The position numbers and the translations under genes were made by a program. The notes beneath the pieces were generated by a model. It saw nothing but the letters and a program-made list of their open reading frames with translations, was not told where the DNA came from and did not search any database. Shown here piece after piece: positions 10,215-21,100 of a stretch of 64,000 nucleotides of DNA; position 1 is the stretch's first letter, and the number at the start of each line of letters is the position of its first letter. The DNA lies in NCBI GenBank assembly GCA_027578915.1, contig JANBTT010000010.1, positions 124,001 through 188,000 on the forward strand, read 5' to 3'. This stretch comes from Coemansia sp. RSA 1200 (taxonomy: Eukaryota; Kickxellomycota; Kickxellomycetes; Kickxellales; Kickxellaceae).

Positions 10215-10359
10215 GGTTGGCTGGCAGGCCAATCCGCAAAGATGGGGTGTACCTACTCTCTTTTTCTTTCTTTTATTTACATTCTAATTACTATAAAGCG
10301 TGGCCATAAAAGGACTTTAACCGAACATCTCATCCTTGCAGATTGGTCATTGGCCAACC
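10215..10359. mobile_element. Small inverted-repeat (MITE-like) element at duplication breakpoint
   Basis: About 145 bases bounded by imperfect terminal inverted repeats of about 35 bases. The left end reads inward GGTTGGC, then CCAATCCGCAAAGATG; the right end, read on the minus strand, gives GGTTGGC, then CCAATCTGCAAGGATG. No coding capacity. The interior is AT-rich with a pyrimidine tract. No convincing target-site duplication is visible, so it may instead be a fold-back sequence or an excision/recombination scar. It lies exactly between the copy-E-like fragment and the truncated end of copy D. Confidence 0.5.
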
Positions 10360-11679
10360 CGTATTTGTTGGGGTTAGAAATGCACTCAAAGAAAACAAAT
10401 GAGGTGCGTTTTCCAATGTCTCTTTTACTATTCTTATATTTTTGTGTTCGGCTAGTCTAGTAGTAGATAGGCTCGCCATATTGGCTGCTTGATTTGCTAG
10501 ATTGAATTTATAGCCGAATGTGGTAAACAATACTGTTTCTTTGGCTCCATGGTATTTCTCAATAAACTTTTTAGTTAAACCACTTTTGTATGCTTCTGTC
10601 AAATTTCTCTCATCTATTGAAGCTTCAAATAATGTGCGCAATACAAATTTGTCAATCATTGGCAATTTGTCGTTGCGTTTTAGCATTGCTCCTAAACTCC
10701 TATATGTCATTTTAAGTGTAACTAATTTTACAGCTTTGGGAAAGACACAGCTTTCAATAAATTTGGACTTTTCTGGAAGCTGCACTATATGCAATTTCTC
10801 TAAACGAGGAAATTGTAGCTGATATTTGGGTTTGGGCATTTCGGATCTGTTGTCAATATCTGACTCAAAACATAAGTATAACTGTTTTAGACAAGAGAAC
10901 TCTATAGTTTGTGAGCTGCCACCGTTGTCACTGGATTTAAAACAGTTCCATATAAAGTTGAGAGGAATTCTGCGTATATTCAAATGCACTAGAGATGAAG
11001 GAGAAATACATAGCATGTTGTATGAACGCTCATAGTTATTTAGTCCTATATCAAGCGAGGTTAACTTGTTTGGGTTCCATATTTGTGGCAATGTAATTAT
11101 ATCTCCCATCTTGAGTGAGCCAAGCTGATGCGCATAGAACCCTATTAGTGTTCCATGGATTTGTTCAGAAATAGTCCCTGGCTCCCAACCTTGTAAGAAT
11201 AAGTTTTTAACGTTTGGCATTACTTGAGAAAACATTTTACCTAGCTGAGATATGCTTTCAGTAATTTTGGCACTGTTATTATTGTCTTCAACCCAATCAT
11301 CGCTTTCTTGATTGATGGATACAATTGTATAGAGCATATCCTTGTGCTGCGCCAACATCTCACACACGTTTTTATAGAACATCACAACATTTGTCTCTAA
11401 AAACGTGCTTATAATTAGCTTCCGTATGTGTGTATGTGCATGCTCCGTACACACAACTGGCATATTGGAAACAATATTTAGCTGGCCGTTCTCATCAGTG
11501 GTAGACCTTTCAATTAGTACTGTCTTGTAGACAATAGGAGAAGCAATCTTACGCCAGCGCTGATTTACATGAAGAAAAGGTATAATGTTTTTCCATTGAA
11601 ATAACTTTTCAGATATATCTTTTGCTATGACATCCAATACCATGAAAAGAATATCATCGTCCAGCTGTTCAAAATGCAT
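10330..11679 (-). CDS. F-box-like family protein, copy D (truncated, chimeric C-terminus)
   Basis: A 449-residue paralog of copy C. It has the same MHFEQLDDDIL start, conserved Trp and HVNQRWRKIASP block, and a leucine-rich middle. Family similarity ends at SAFLTPTN, where copy C continues GFQHSDVNNL for about 95 more residues. Here the frame runs into the inverted-repeat element and reads TGWPMTNLQG before a TGA, so the last codons and the stop come from the element's terminal repeat. The C-terminal YLILRIPTLKRI block is lost. Whether the shortened protein is made is unknown. Confidence 0.75.
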   Translation of the reverse strand: MHFEQLDDDILFMVLDVIAKDISEKLFQWKNIIPFLHVNQRWRKIASPIVYKTVLIERSTTDENGQLNIVSNMPVVCTEHAHTHIRKLIISTFLETNVVMFYKNVCEMLAQHKDMLYTIVSINQESDDWVEDNNNSAKITESISQLGKMFSQVMPNVKNLFLQGWEPGTISEQIHGTLIGFYAHQLGSLKMGDIITLPQIWNPNKLTSLDIGLNNYERSYNMLCISPSSLVHLNIRRIPLNFIWNCFKSSDNGGSSQTIEFSCLKQLYLCFESDIDNRSEMPKPKYQLQFPRLEKLHIVQLPEKSKFIESCVFPKAVKLVTLKMTYRSLGAMLKRNDKLPMIDKFVLRTLFEASIDERNLTEAYKSGLTKKFIEKYHGAKETVLFTTFGYKFNLANQAANMASLSTTRLAEHKNIRIVKETLENAPHLFSLSAFLTPTNTGWPMTNLQG

Positions 11680-12015
11680 GTTTTAGAGAACTAAAATATT
11701 GTATCTGTTAAAGTATGTGCAGTTCAAAAATGAAAGTAAAAAACTCGATTACAGAAGAAAGAAATGGTTTGTTCTGAACACTTGTCCAATCTCTGCATCG
11801 GGTTTTTATTACAACTTTTACTTATATCTGTTTTCTTTAAAAACAAAAATAATGATTATACAAAGAGAACAGACACAGATTTTTATTCATATTCGACAGA
11901 AAATGAGTCATCGGTTAATTATACCATTAATATATGAAAACATAAAAGCACACAAAGAAAAATTGAGAAATGTGATAAAAATATCTAAATTACGTTATTT
12001 CGACAGATATGCCAC
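11680..12015. repeat. Intergenic segment, second copy of 9809-10107
   Basis: Lies between the start of copy D and the stop of copy E and aligns with the region upstream of copy C. The block AAAAATTGAGAAATGTGATA and the sequence around GATATGCCACTT are shared. It forms the better-preserved copy of the junction between a C/D-type gene and a copy-E-type gene. Confidence 0.65.
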
Positions 12016-13599
12016 TTAATCGCTAAGACAAATGCTTCTTAGGTGTGGGTATTTATTTTTGTGCTTTTGAATTATCGTGTCAATTTGTTCCAAATAATAT
12101 TCATGCACTCTTATTTTTCTTAATGAGGGAATGCGAAGAACCAGATAATGTGTAAATGACACAAATTTTGCGTCAACATCACCACTAGGCCACGCCAGAT
12201 ACAAATTTAGTTCTTTGATTTTTGTATCAAACTTATCATTAGGATTTGTTGGCAAGCTACCAATATCGATATCAGCATCTTGAAATGCTTTGGTTGGGAT
12301 TAGAATTACTTCTAAGAACCTCAGATAAGGCGCATTTTTTATTGTGTCCACCACTGTTTTTATAGCCTCGCATGTGCTCATATAAATAGCAGATAGTCTT
12401 GACAGCCTTCCAACATGGCGGTCTATGTAGAACTCGTCGCTGCTGCCGTAGTGTAGTATAGTTTCCTTGCTGCCATGATATTTCTCGATAAAGCTGTTAA
12501 TTGAGCGATTTTCTTTTGAGCTGTTAATTATTATGTCTCCAATAATGTCAGACGCTGAATGTAGAAACAGCCTGTCTGACTTTGGTAGAGCCTTATTGTG
12601 TCTCAGCATTGATGCGTTAATGCTGGACGATCCATTAAATATAATTGTTTCTATGGACAGCGGGAAGATACAGTTTTCTATAAACTTGATGCCAATTGGC
12701 ATATAGTCTATATAAAAAAGCATTAGTTTAGGAAAATGCAACGTGTATCCGTGCTTTGATGGCGCAGGCTCGCCATATCCATCATACCTAAAAGACACGC
12801 GTAGAGCTTTCAAGCATGTAAACTCTATAGTCTGCAAGTCACAATCACTGTCATCGGCAAAACAATCCCACAAAAAGGTGTGAGGAATACTGGTCAGCTT
12901 TAGATTAACCAAAGAAGCGGCAGATATACGCAGTATATGCTTCATATTCTCATAGCCAAAAAGCCCGACGTTTAGTGACGTCAACCGAGTTAGACTACGT
13001 GACTGCTGCAATGCAGTGATGTCTTTCATTTCAAGCGTACCAAGCTGGTCTGCATAGATGCATATTAGCATTTCATATACATGCTCTGTGATATGCCCCA
13101 ACTCCCATTTGTTTAGGGATAAATTCTTAATGTTCGGCATTATATGCCTCAGTATCTTTTTTAACCGGGACACAAGTCTAGCCTCCTGTATGTAATTGGC
13201 GTCGTACTCTCTCCAAGATGTATTTTCTTGGTAGATGGATACGGTTGTGTAGAGTCTATCCTTGTACTGCAGAAGTAACATGCCTAAGCTGTTGTAGAAC
13301 CACACAACATTCGTCTCAAAAGACGTCTTAATAGTAAGCTTTCTTATATACCTGTAGAAATGGCTTGTGCAAACAAACGATAGGTTGGTGACAATATTTT
13401 GCTGTTCACAACTGTCTGTTTCCGAAGCTTCAATAAAAGCGTTCTTGTAGACAAACGGACAAGCGAGTGACCGCCACCGCTTGTTAACATGGAGAAGGGG
13501 TATGGTTGTCTTCCAGGCGCTTATTGTGTTAGGCGTGTTCTGCTCAATGTTGCGCAATATCATGGAAACCGTATCGCTATCTAGCTGTTCGAAATGCAT
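12016..13599 (-). CDS. F-box-like family protein, copy E
   Basis: A full-length member of 527 residues starting MHFEQLDSDTVSMIL, with conserved Trp and IPLLHVNKRWRSLACPFVYK. It continues with leucine-rich segments and ends with YLVLRIPSLRKIRV and IIQKHKNKYPHLRSICLSD. The N-terminal third is much closer to copy A (ETDSCEQQNIVTNLSFVC against ADSCEPQNIVSNLSFVC) than to copies C and D. It is the only complete copy on this side of the duplication and the parent of the fragment at 10108-10214. It appears intact. Function as an SCF adaptor is inference. Confidence 0.8.
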   Translation of the reverse strand: MHFEQLDSDTVSMILRNIEQNTPNTISAWKTTIPLLHVNKRWRSLACPFVYKNAFIEASETDSCEQQNIVTNLSFVCTSHFYRYIRKLTIKTSFETNVVWFYNSLGMLLLQYKDRLYTTVSIYQENTSWREYDANYIQEARLVSRLKKILRHIMPNIKNLSLNKWELGHITEHVYEMLICIYADQLGTLEMKDITALQQSRSLTRLTSLNVGLFGYENMKHILRISAASLVNLKLTSIPHTFLWDCFADDSDCDLQTIEFTCLKALRVSFRYDGYGEPAPSKHGYTLHFPKLMLFYIDYMPIGIKFIENCIFPLSIETIIFNGSSSINASMLRHNKALPKSDRLFLHSASDIIGDIIINSSKENRSINSFIEKYHGSKETILHYGSSDEFYIDRHVGRLSRLSAIYMSTCEAIKTVVDTIKNAPYLRFLEVILIPTKAFQDADIDIGSLPTNPNDKFDTKIKELNLYLAWPSGDVDAKFVSFTHYLVLRIPSLRKIRVHEYYLEQIDTIIQKHKNKYPHLRSICLSD

Positions 13600-14245
13600 A
13601 TTGTAAAAGGAAATAATAGCTCGAGTTGATTGAAGAAGAAAAATGAAACATTAGTTTGTTTATACATGAAGATAGTTGAGGAGAATGAGGAGAGTTTTAT
13701 ATTATATTATATTAGGATTGCTTAAATTAATAGGATATAGATGATAGAACTTTTTTGATTTTTGGTTTTCTTTAATGAGACATTTATTGCTGGCCGGCAA
13801 GAAAAAAGATATTCAGGAAATGGAATAACAATCCATTTCCATGTTTTATCTTCGTTTATTAATATGATATCGAATATTGTATGTATATTATTCTCCAGTC
13901 GGATACGACACCATCGCTTTTTAATTCCGAAATAACGTGTTTGCCAGCCTGACAAGCTTATCCGTATCAGAAAAATTTCGTGATGTCTATTTATGTCTTT
14001 TTTTCGCTTCCTTTCAAACATGATAATAACGCCAGATTTCAGCGTGGAATGATCTGATAATCTGATCACAGATTAGCTGATAAGAGGTAAAAAAAGATGT
14101 TTACATATTGTTCGTACCTACCCAAACTCAACCGGCCCATCCTCTTTCTTGCATTCCTATTCCTTATTCCCATTGTACTCCTCCAATTATATACAAAATA
14201 GACTAATTATTAACAAACAAACAACCAAAAAAAGAGCTATTGAGA
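13600..14245. other. Intergenic at the distal edge of the F-box island
   Basis: AT-rich, with a minus-strand ORF from an ATG near 14021 to 13722 (about 99 residues) that has no recognisable family and no supporting context. A short palindrome AATCTGATCACAGATT lies near 14058. The segment also holds the promoter of the TMEM70-like gene. Confidence 0.45.
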
Positions 14246-15022
14246 ATGAACAACGTACACAAGGTTATTCGGCCGCTGTTCCCCAGTTCTCTGACCACAA
14301 ACCTCTTCCCTTCAGCCCAACATTTTATATCAAAGAGCAAGGGAGCTGGAAAGCACACTGTCCTGCAACGCAACTTGAGCACCATCCAGAATAATCATCA
14401 ACAAGGCTATAATATTATCCCAGTGTACGAAGGAACGCTGGCCAAGGCAGCGCGCATAATGAAACTAGCATCAATAGCATCATTTGTGGGTGCATCGGCA
14501 GCTGTTCCGTTCTTCTTCGCGGGTGAAAGCGAGGTACCGGTACCGGCACGTACGATCCTCGCAGCAACCACGATGGGGATGACAGGATCATCGACGGCGC
14601 TGGCGGCGTGGGCGATCAAGCCGTATGTCACTCGGATGCACATAGTAGTAGCTGAATCGGCCGCTGGCCAAGATGGTGGTAATGGAGATGGTGATGGTGC
14701 AGTGGATATACTTCCCGATACGCCACTACTCGTCGAAACATTCACGTTTCTAGGTAGTCAGCTTACTCGGCTGGTGTTTCCGGAGCAACTGGCGCCAGCG
14801 AGCATACCACTGACATCGTGGACGGTGCAACAACCGTCCGAGTCGCTTGTGGCCAAGGCAGACAAAATTCTCGCCCACATTAATGGATCCCGCGCAAAGG
14901 GAAACCAGGTGGTTCATTTGGCGCAGAACGGTGACAGGTTCTACGTGCATGCACAGCAGGGAATAATTAGTGAAACCATGCGGAAGATCGTTGCGGCGGC
15001 GCCATGTCAGCAACAGCAATGA
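14246..15022 (+). CDS. TMEM70: TMEM70-like mitochondrial inner-membrane protein
   Basis: A 258-residue protein starting at the ATG at 14246 (an in-frame TTG lies two codons earlier). The N-terminus is basic and Ser/Leu-rich without acidic residues to about residue 45, as expected for a mitochondrial presequence. It is followed by YEGTLAKAARIMK, then two hydrophobic segments near residues 71-90 and 97-118, and the block AAWAIKPYVTRMH. This order (YxGxLAxA, two membrane spans, then a Y[VI]xR[ML] strand and a soluble tail with FPEQ) matches TMEM70, which helps assemble the ATP synthase c-ring and complex I. The similarity is recognised by eye and is moderate. It is convergent with the Ras-GAP gene, with 128 bases between stops. 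Confidence 0.65.
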   Translation: MNNVHKVIRPLFPSSLTTNLFPSAQHFISKSKGAGKHTVLQRNLSTIQNNHQQGYNIIPVYEGTLAKAARIMKLASIASFVGASAAVPFFFAGESEVPVPARTILAATTMGMTGSSTALAAWAIKPYVTRMHIVVAESAAGQDGGNGDGDGAVDILPDTPLLVETFTFLGSQLTRLVFPEQLAPASIPLTSWTVQQPSESLVAKADKILAHINGSRAKGNQVVHLAQNGDRFYVHAQQGIISETMRKIVAAAPCQQQQ

Positions 15023-15150
15023 ATCTACGGATATAGTCGCAACATCATAATAAAGGTATTATAGTGATGATAATAGTAAAAAAAAAGGCAGACAAAAAGA
15101 AAACGGAAGAAAATAGAAAAAAGAAAAGGTGAAAAATGACCCTATCCCAC

Positions 15151-18100
15151 TCACAACATCTGGTCAACAACCAGACTGGTGAGCTCGGCCAGCTCGCGCC
15201 ACTGGGCCATGTTGCCGTCAAATGCAATGACGCGACCAAACCCGCCAAACCCGATGCGCGCAAGATAGTCCTTGTGCGCAGGGACCATACTACGGTCAAA
15301 GGACGATCCATGGCTGCTGTGATTGTTATGGCCATGCTGGTTGTTGATAGCGGAGACCGAGTGCGAGGACGACCGGCGGCTCAGCATACTCATGGTCTCG
15401 TGTGAGCGTGTCGAGTTAAGAACATGTGTCCTATCCGACGAATCGTCACGGCCGCGCGCGGGCGGTGCGTTAGACACGCGGTGCAAAGCAGCGGTACCGG
15501 ATCCAGCTCCCGCTACAGCTCCGACGGACTTGCGCGTATTGGTGGTGGTAGCGGCCACTGCTTCCACTGTCAGGCCATGCGCAACGTCGGCGAGATTAGC
15601 AACTCCAGTGCCGGGGTGCAGCAGACTCTGCTGCTGGATAAACACATCGGGGTCAAAGTGCGGGCGCGTAATGGCGAGACGCACCATGACATCGTGCAGC
15701 TTGTGTGTAAGCTTGGAGCCGCTGGCGCCGTAGGAACCGCCGTGGATGGTGCTTGACATAATGGGCGCCAGTGACTCCATGACCAGGAGACTCATCGTGG
15801 CATCGACCCACGCGATATTGGACGCCAACAGACTGTACAGGATCATCGTCTCCTGCTCCGCGCGCGGCTTGTGCATCATAGCGGCCACTACCGACGGATA
15901 CAGAATATAGTCAGACTGACACTTGCGCTCAATATCCATCTTGTGGGTCTGCTCCAACAATCGCACGTACCCGCCGCGCTCGATGCTGGCCTTGGTTTCA
16001 GCTGACACCGCGTAGCCTGCAGTCACAAACACGTGCACAAGCTCCTTGCGCACGCTGGCGGTGGGGATGATCAGAATCAGGTAAGGAAGGATCAGATCGT
16101 ACTTGCGCTCAGGGTCCGACGTATCTGCCTGCTGCCAGCGACGACACGAGGCGGCCACGCCGATGATCTGCAGAACAACTTCGTACGCTTCATCTTTTGT
16201 CGTCATATCTTCAAGTCCGCGCAGCAACAAAAGCGAAAGCGAGACAGCAAACGAGTACCGGAAACTGATTCCGACGGCAGCATCGATTTGGTCGCACGCC
16301 TTCTCTACGGCAACACGCGCCGACATCAGGAAGTGCTGCAATCCATCGCCATTCTCTGGTAGGAATGCACCGCATGCGTCGAGAGTGCGAATAACCTTGG
16401 ACACAAGTGACAGCCCGACACGGTACAACGGAAGATGGCCAATCTGCATCACTGCCACGCCGACCCAGAACAAAGATGCAAGGTACGACGAGTCCGGCGG
16501 CAGGTTACCAACCATGTTGACCAAGCACAGAAGCACAGACACCGGCAATGACTCGTCAGTCTCGCCAAAAGACGCCAGCGCACCACGTAGCGTTGCCAGC
16601 GTCTGGTACAACAGATCATCGTCAACCTCATCGTGTGCAGTCAATTTGCCAAGCAACACGAATGCGCGCGGCTGCACCGCAGGGTTGAAGACAAACGTCG
16701 ACGCCGTCACCAGGGTAGTCCACCGCGCCCGCCACGCGTTGCCGCGTCCGCCGGTGGCAAAAGCCGGGTTATCCATTATGCGCAAGAAGATGTTGGCCAC
16801 GCGGTCGACACTCGCAAGCGCCTCACGCGCTGACTCACCTTGCGCATGAGCCGGTGTTGGAGAATGAGCCGACGATGAGCCGCCTCCTCCTCCCAGCTCG
16901 TCCTTGAACTCCATCAACGCTTCCGGATTGAGTGTCGACGCTGCACCGCCACGCGTGTACGACGACGCAATAAACGTCACTGCGCTCGTTGACTTGGCAC
17001 GCAATCCAAAACTGAACTTTGTGCGTGGTTGGATCAGTTCTGCCAACTGCTGCGCCAGTTGCGCATACGGCGACAATAGCAGACTGCCACCCTGGCCGGC
17101 TTCATCTGCCGCGCCCGTCGTTCCCGACTCTCCTGACTTTTTCTCCTTCAGCTGCCGCACTGGGTTGCCTGCAAAACTGTTGGCGCCCGTGATTGCCGCC
17201 GAAAACGTTGGATCAATAATCGCGCCATTGCACTGCGTAAGCGCCAGACTGTGCACCACATGCATCACGATTCCGTGCAGTGTCGCATGGATCAATCCAG
17301 GCCCTGCCTTCACTAGCATGCAGGTGACAAACGCAACATCGGGAAGATAATCGTCTGCAAAGTTGCTGTTAGAGAAACTCATAGTCAGAAGCAACCGCAT
17401 GTATACAGCGATTTCGGGCCACAATGGGTGGGCGGCGATATCAAGCACGCTCGGCGCGCATGTTTGGGCCACCAGTTTGCGCAACCGTACGATCAGCTTG
17501 TTATACCGTGGATTCTTTCCTGCAACAGTTGCCAGCACATCGGCAATCAATTCGGTTTCGACCGTCAAGGCGCCGTATTCCAGTGCTACAGATACAAGGA
17601 TCTCCAGAACGATGTCAGTCAGCTCCTCAACACGCGCAACAAGCGCCCATACGTGCTCCTTGAAATGCATGTACATTGTCGGTTCCTTTAAGTGCAAACG
17701 GATTAGACTGCGCACGATATCCTGGGTGCGACTCAGGGCATCGGGGGTCGCCACTGTGTCGTGCGTGAACTGGCCCAAACACAGCAGCCATGGCTGGATG
17801 TAATGCAGAATCCAGGGCTTCATGTTCTGTGCAGTCTTTGTGAATGCAAGCAAGGCCTCTGCCAACAACTCCAGTGTCATGTCGGGAGCACTCGCACTAA
17901 GTCGTGTGCAGATACGGAACACGAATTGGAGCGGGTTGGGTGGGAGACACAAGTCAGTAGCAAAAGCAAGCTCGTGCCCGACATCCAAATTAAAGGTCGC
18001 TACCACCGATATCAGCATCCGGTAGGCCGATATCCTAAGCGTTGCGTTCTCCGATCCTGTGTTCAGAAGCGCTACATTTAGCAGCGTTCCCGGGACGTCT

Positions 18101-21100
18101 GCTGGTCGAATCGCGCGCTCCTGTACCGCAGGTGCGTTCGGGTGGTTCGTGTACCTCGCACGTGCGCTGCGGATCGCCTTGTACAGAAGCTCCCACTTGG
18201 GACTCGAGAACGTGATGGGTGCAGTACCTGCGTCAAACCGAATTACCACCAACTGCTGCTGCTGATCGTTGCTCTTTGATTCGACTCGGTCGCTCTCCGA
18301 GCCGCGGCTCGCTGTACGATGCAGCGCGGCCCGTGCACTGCGCCCGGACTCCGTCTCATCGCCAGCTGCTGTTGGGAACTCGTGGTTCGCAACCAGTTGC
18401 AGATCCGTTATCTCCGTCACGTGATACACGTCATTAAAGTACGTGCTAAGCGTAAAGATCTCCTGCCTCCGCAGCGCCGTAATCTGCACAGCTTCCGGTG
18501 TCACCTTGACCATACAGGGGAGTGGCGCATGAGCGCGCGACACGCGAGCCACGGGCACAATGTTGACGCCTCCATCGCTGTCAAGCGAGACCGTGCCTGG
18601 TGGCAGGTCGGCCTGTGGACTGACGAGGAATTCGTGCAGATCCGCCAGACTGTGCGGGAACACTGAGCGTCGCGTCAACCGCGCAGGCAACGCCAGATCC
18701 GCCTGCTTGATGTATTTGCGGAAATAGGTGTTCACGTTGTACCAATAGATCGCTTGTACGTTATTAAGAACAGTCTCGGGAATAATGCGACGGAGTTGTT
18801 TGAGCCATTGTCGCGGTACCTCGTTCGCTGGACCAAACTGTGTGAGATCAAAGAAGATCTCGAATCCTTTCGTGGCAATCGGTTCGAGCGTCCGTAGTAC
18901 GTGAAGCATCACCGACTCCATGTCAAGGTACTGTACCTGCAACCGCCGCGCAACAATATAGATGACGGGACGTTTTTCGCGTGACAGTCCACCGATATAA
19001 AAGATCGCCTTCTTTGCAATCGCATCGGTGCTGCGTCCCGCATCACGGCGCAGAATATCGTAGAACATGTCTTCGCTTCCGGCTGCTGATGTGCTGTTGG
19101 TTGCCTCAGCTACCATCGCAGTTGCCTTTGACTGCGCGTGGAGATCCACCGGTGCTGGAGGCGGACCTAGCTGCCGCATGATATACGATACTTGCGTAAA
19201 CAAATTTTCAGTCGCCGTGATATCACCTGCGGTACCGGATGTTATAGCTGCTGGTGCTGAAGCTGCTGCTGATGAGCCATTGGCGTCCTTCTTTTGGCTG
19301 GTGGATGTCAATGGCGATATCCCAGCACTGATAGGCGAGGCTGCAGAGCCATTGGCAGCACCTGAGCCTCCGCTAACCGGAGAAGAAGCTGATGCTCCTG
19401 CGGCTGCTGCCGCACGTGCACTGGTGCTTTTGCGCTTCTCGCTAGGCTTAGGCTGCACGTGCAAACGGACCATAGGCTCACGAGCCAAATACGTGTCAAG
19501 ACGATCCAGATGGTCAAAAATAAACCTCTGCACCGTGACAAAGTCCTTTGTTCCGACGCCCGTCGAATCCGACTGCGGCGACTCCACATCGACCTCAGAC
19601 CCTGTAGTCGTAGCAGCCACTCCGTACTCGGTGCTAGGACGGCCAATGGGAGGCACCACGCTACTGTTTCCGGTACTAGACGCAATACTCCGAGCAGTAC
19701 CTTCAAACATCGATTCGGCCTCATCTGTCAGCTCGGCAATCTCCGACAAAAAGCTCATGGTGCGCGTACGGTTTTCCGAAATAAACTTGTTCAGCGGGAC
19801 CATGTACGTCTCCTTGTTGCCAAACAAAATATCGTTGGCCAAGTTATGCGTAATCTTTGTGCATAGCAAAAGACCACGGCGTACCTCGGGGTTAGTTATT
19901 TGCGCACAGATGCCGTGAGAGTCGGGAGCAACCATCGCAGGACACAGGAACCGCAGGAACACAAATCCGCCCACCGCCGTGTAGCCAGCATCTGGGAATC
20001 GTGTAATCACAATGCGGTAGATGAGGTTACAGATCCAGCGCAGCGTACTTGGCAGCGTGTGCACAGACCCAACAATGGCATCAATCACAAGCGAGCACAG
20101 CCGCTCGACATTCTTCAGATTGCGATCACGGTCCGCCGATTCGGCCATCTTGTTCGGATTGAGTTCAAAAGTCAGCGTGCCCGGTGGCTGTGCTAGAAGT
20201 TTGCGGATCGCAGGGCCCAGTGTTGATTTGAGGTACGCTTCGCCGTGCAGTTTGGCATGGTACGACAGGAGTCGTGTAGCCAAGCAGTTGCGACGGAACA
20301 ACTCGGATGCAGAGTCCGTGCGCTCGAGCTCCACGGTGATGACACGCTCAAACAGGATACGCGTCTGATTGCGGGACTCAAAGATATTGATAAGCGCCGC
20401 ACCCAGCTCGTCCACATCCTGGACCTGGCAGAGCTCGTTGATCCCAAGCAGCAATTTGAGTCCCGGATCAATCAATGCCTCGATAAATCGTGATTTCCAG
20501 TGCTCGGGGGTATCGCCACCAAGACTATCGATGTCAATACCCTCATTAAGAATTGCTGTAAACATGTCTGTGAATAGTGCGCGTAGCTTCGTGTCCTCGT
20601 GATAGATGATGGTTAGCGAGTACTGGAGTCCGATCTCCAAGTTCGCAGCAAGCATATTGGTCAGTGCCTTGATTGATATGTTGAGCAACAGCTCTGCGTT
20701 CTGCGACAACTCGCGGTTGAACCGCTGGGAACCGTACGCCGTGGGCAGCGGCGGCACACTGCTTGATGAAGCTGAAGAAGGTCCTGTGCTGTAGATATTG
20801 CGCGCAATGTCGCGCCCTACCCCGACGTCTGAGGACGACGCGATAAAGCTCTCGCTGCGATTCGAGCGGCTGCGGTTAAGCGACGCTGCGTTGCTGGCAT
20901 TGGCACCGCCTACACCGCTGGCACCCGCGCTGTTGGCTGCTGCTGCGCTAAGTGCGACCGCTGTGGCCGAGCTCGTGGCATGGGCACTGGTCATACTGCT
21001 GAACTCTTGGATCTCAACCATCCGGCACTGACTCATGAAACGCACAAAGAAATCAAAGTACCGGCGATATGCACGACTGCGCAGAGAGCGCACGTCAGCG

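Noticed and set aside
13722..14021. About 99-codon minus-strand frame next to the F-box island
   Set aside because: No similarity to the F-box family or any domain I know, and no promoter or neighbour support; kept only as a note under the intergenic entry.
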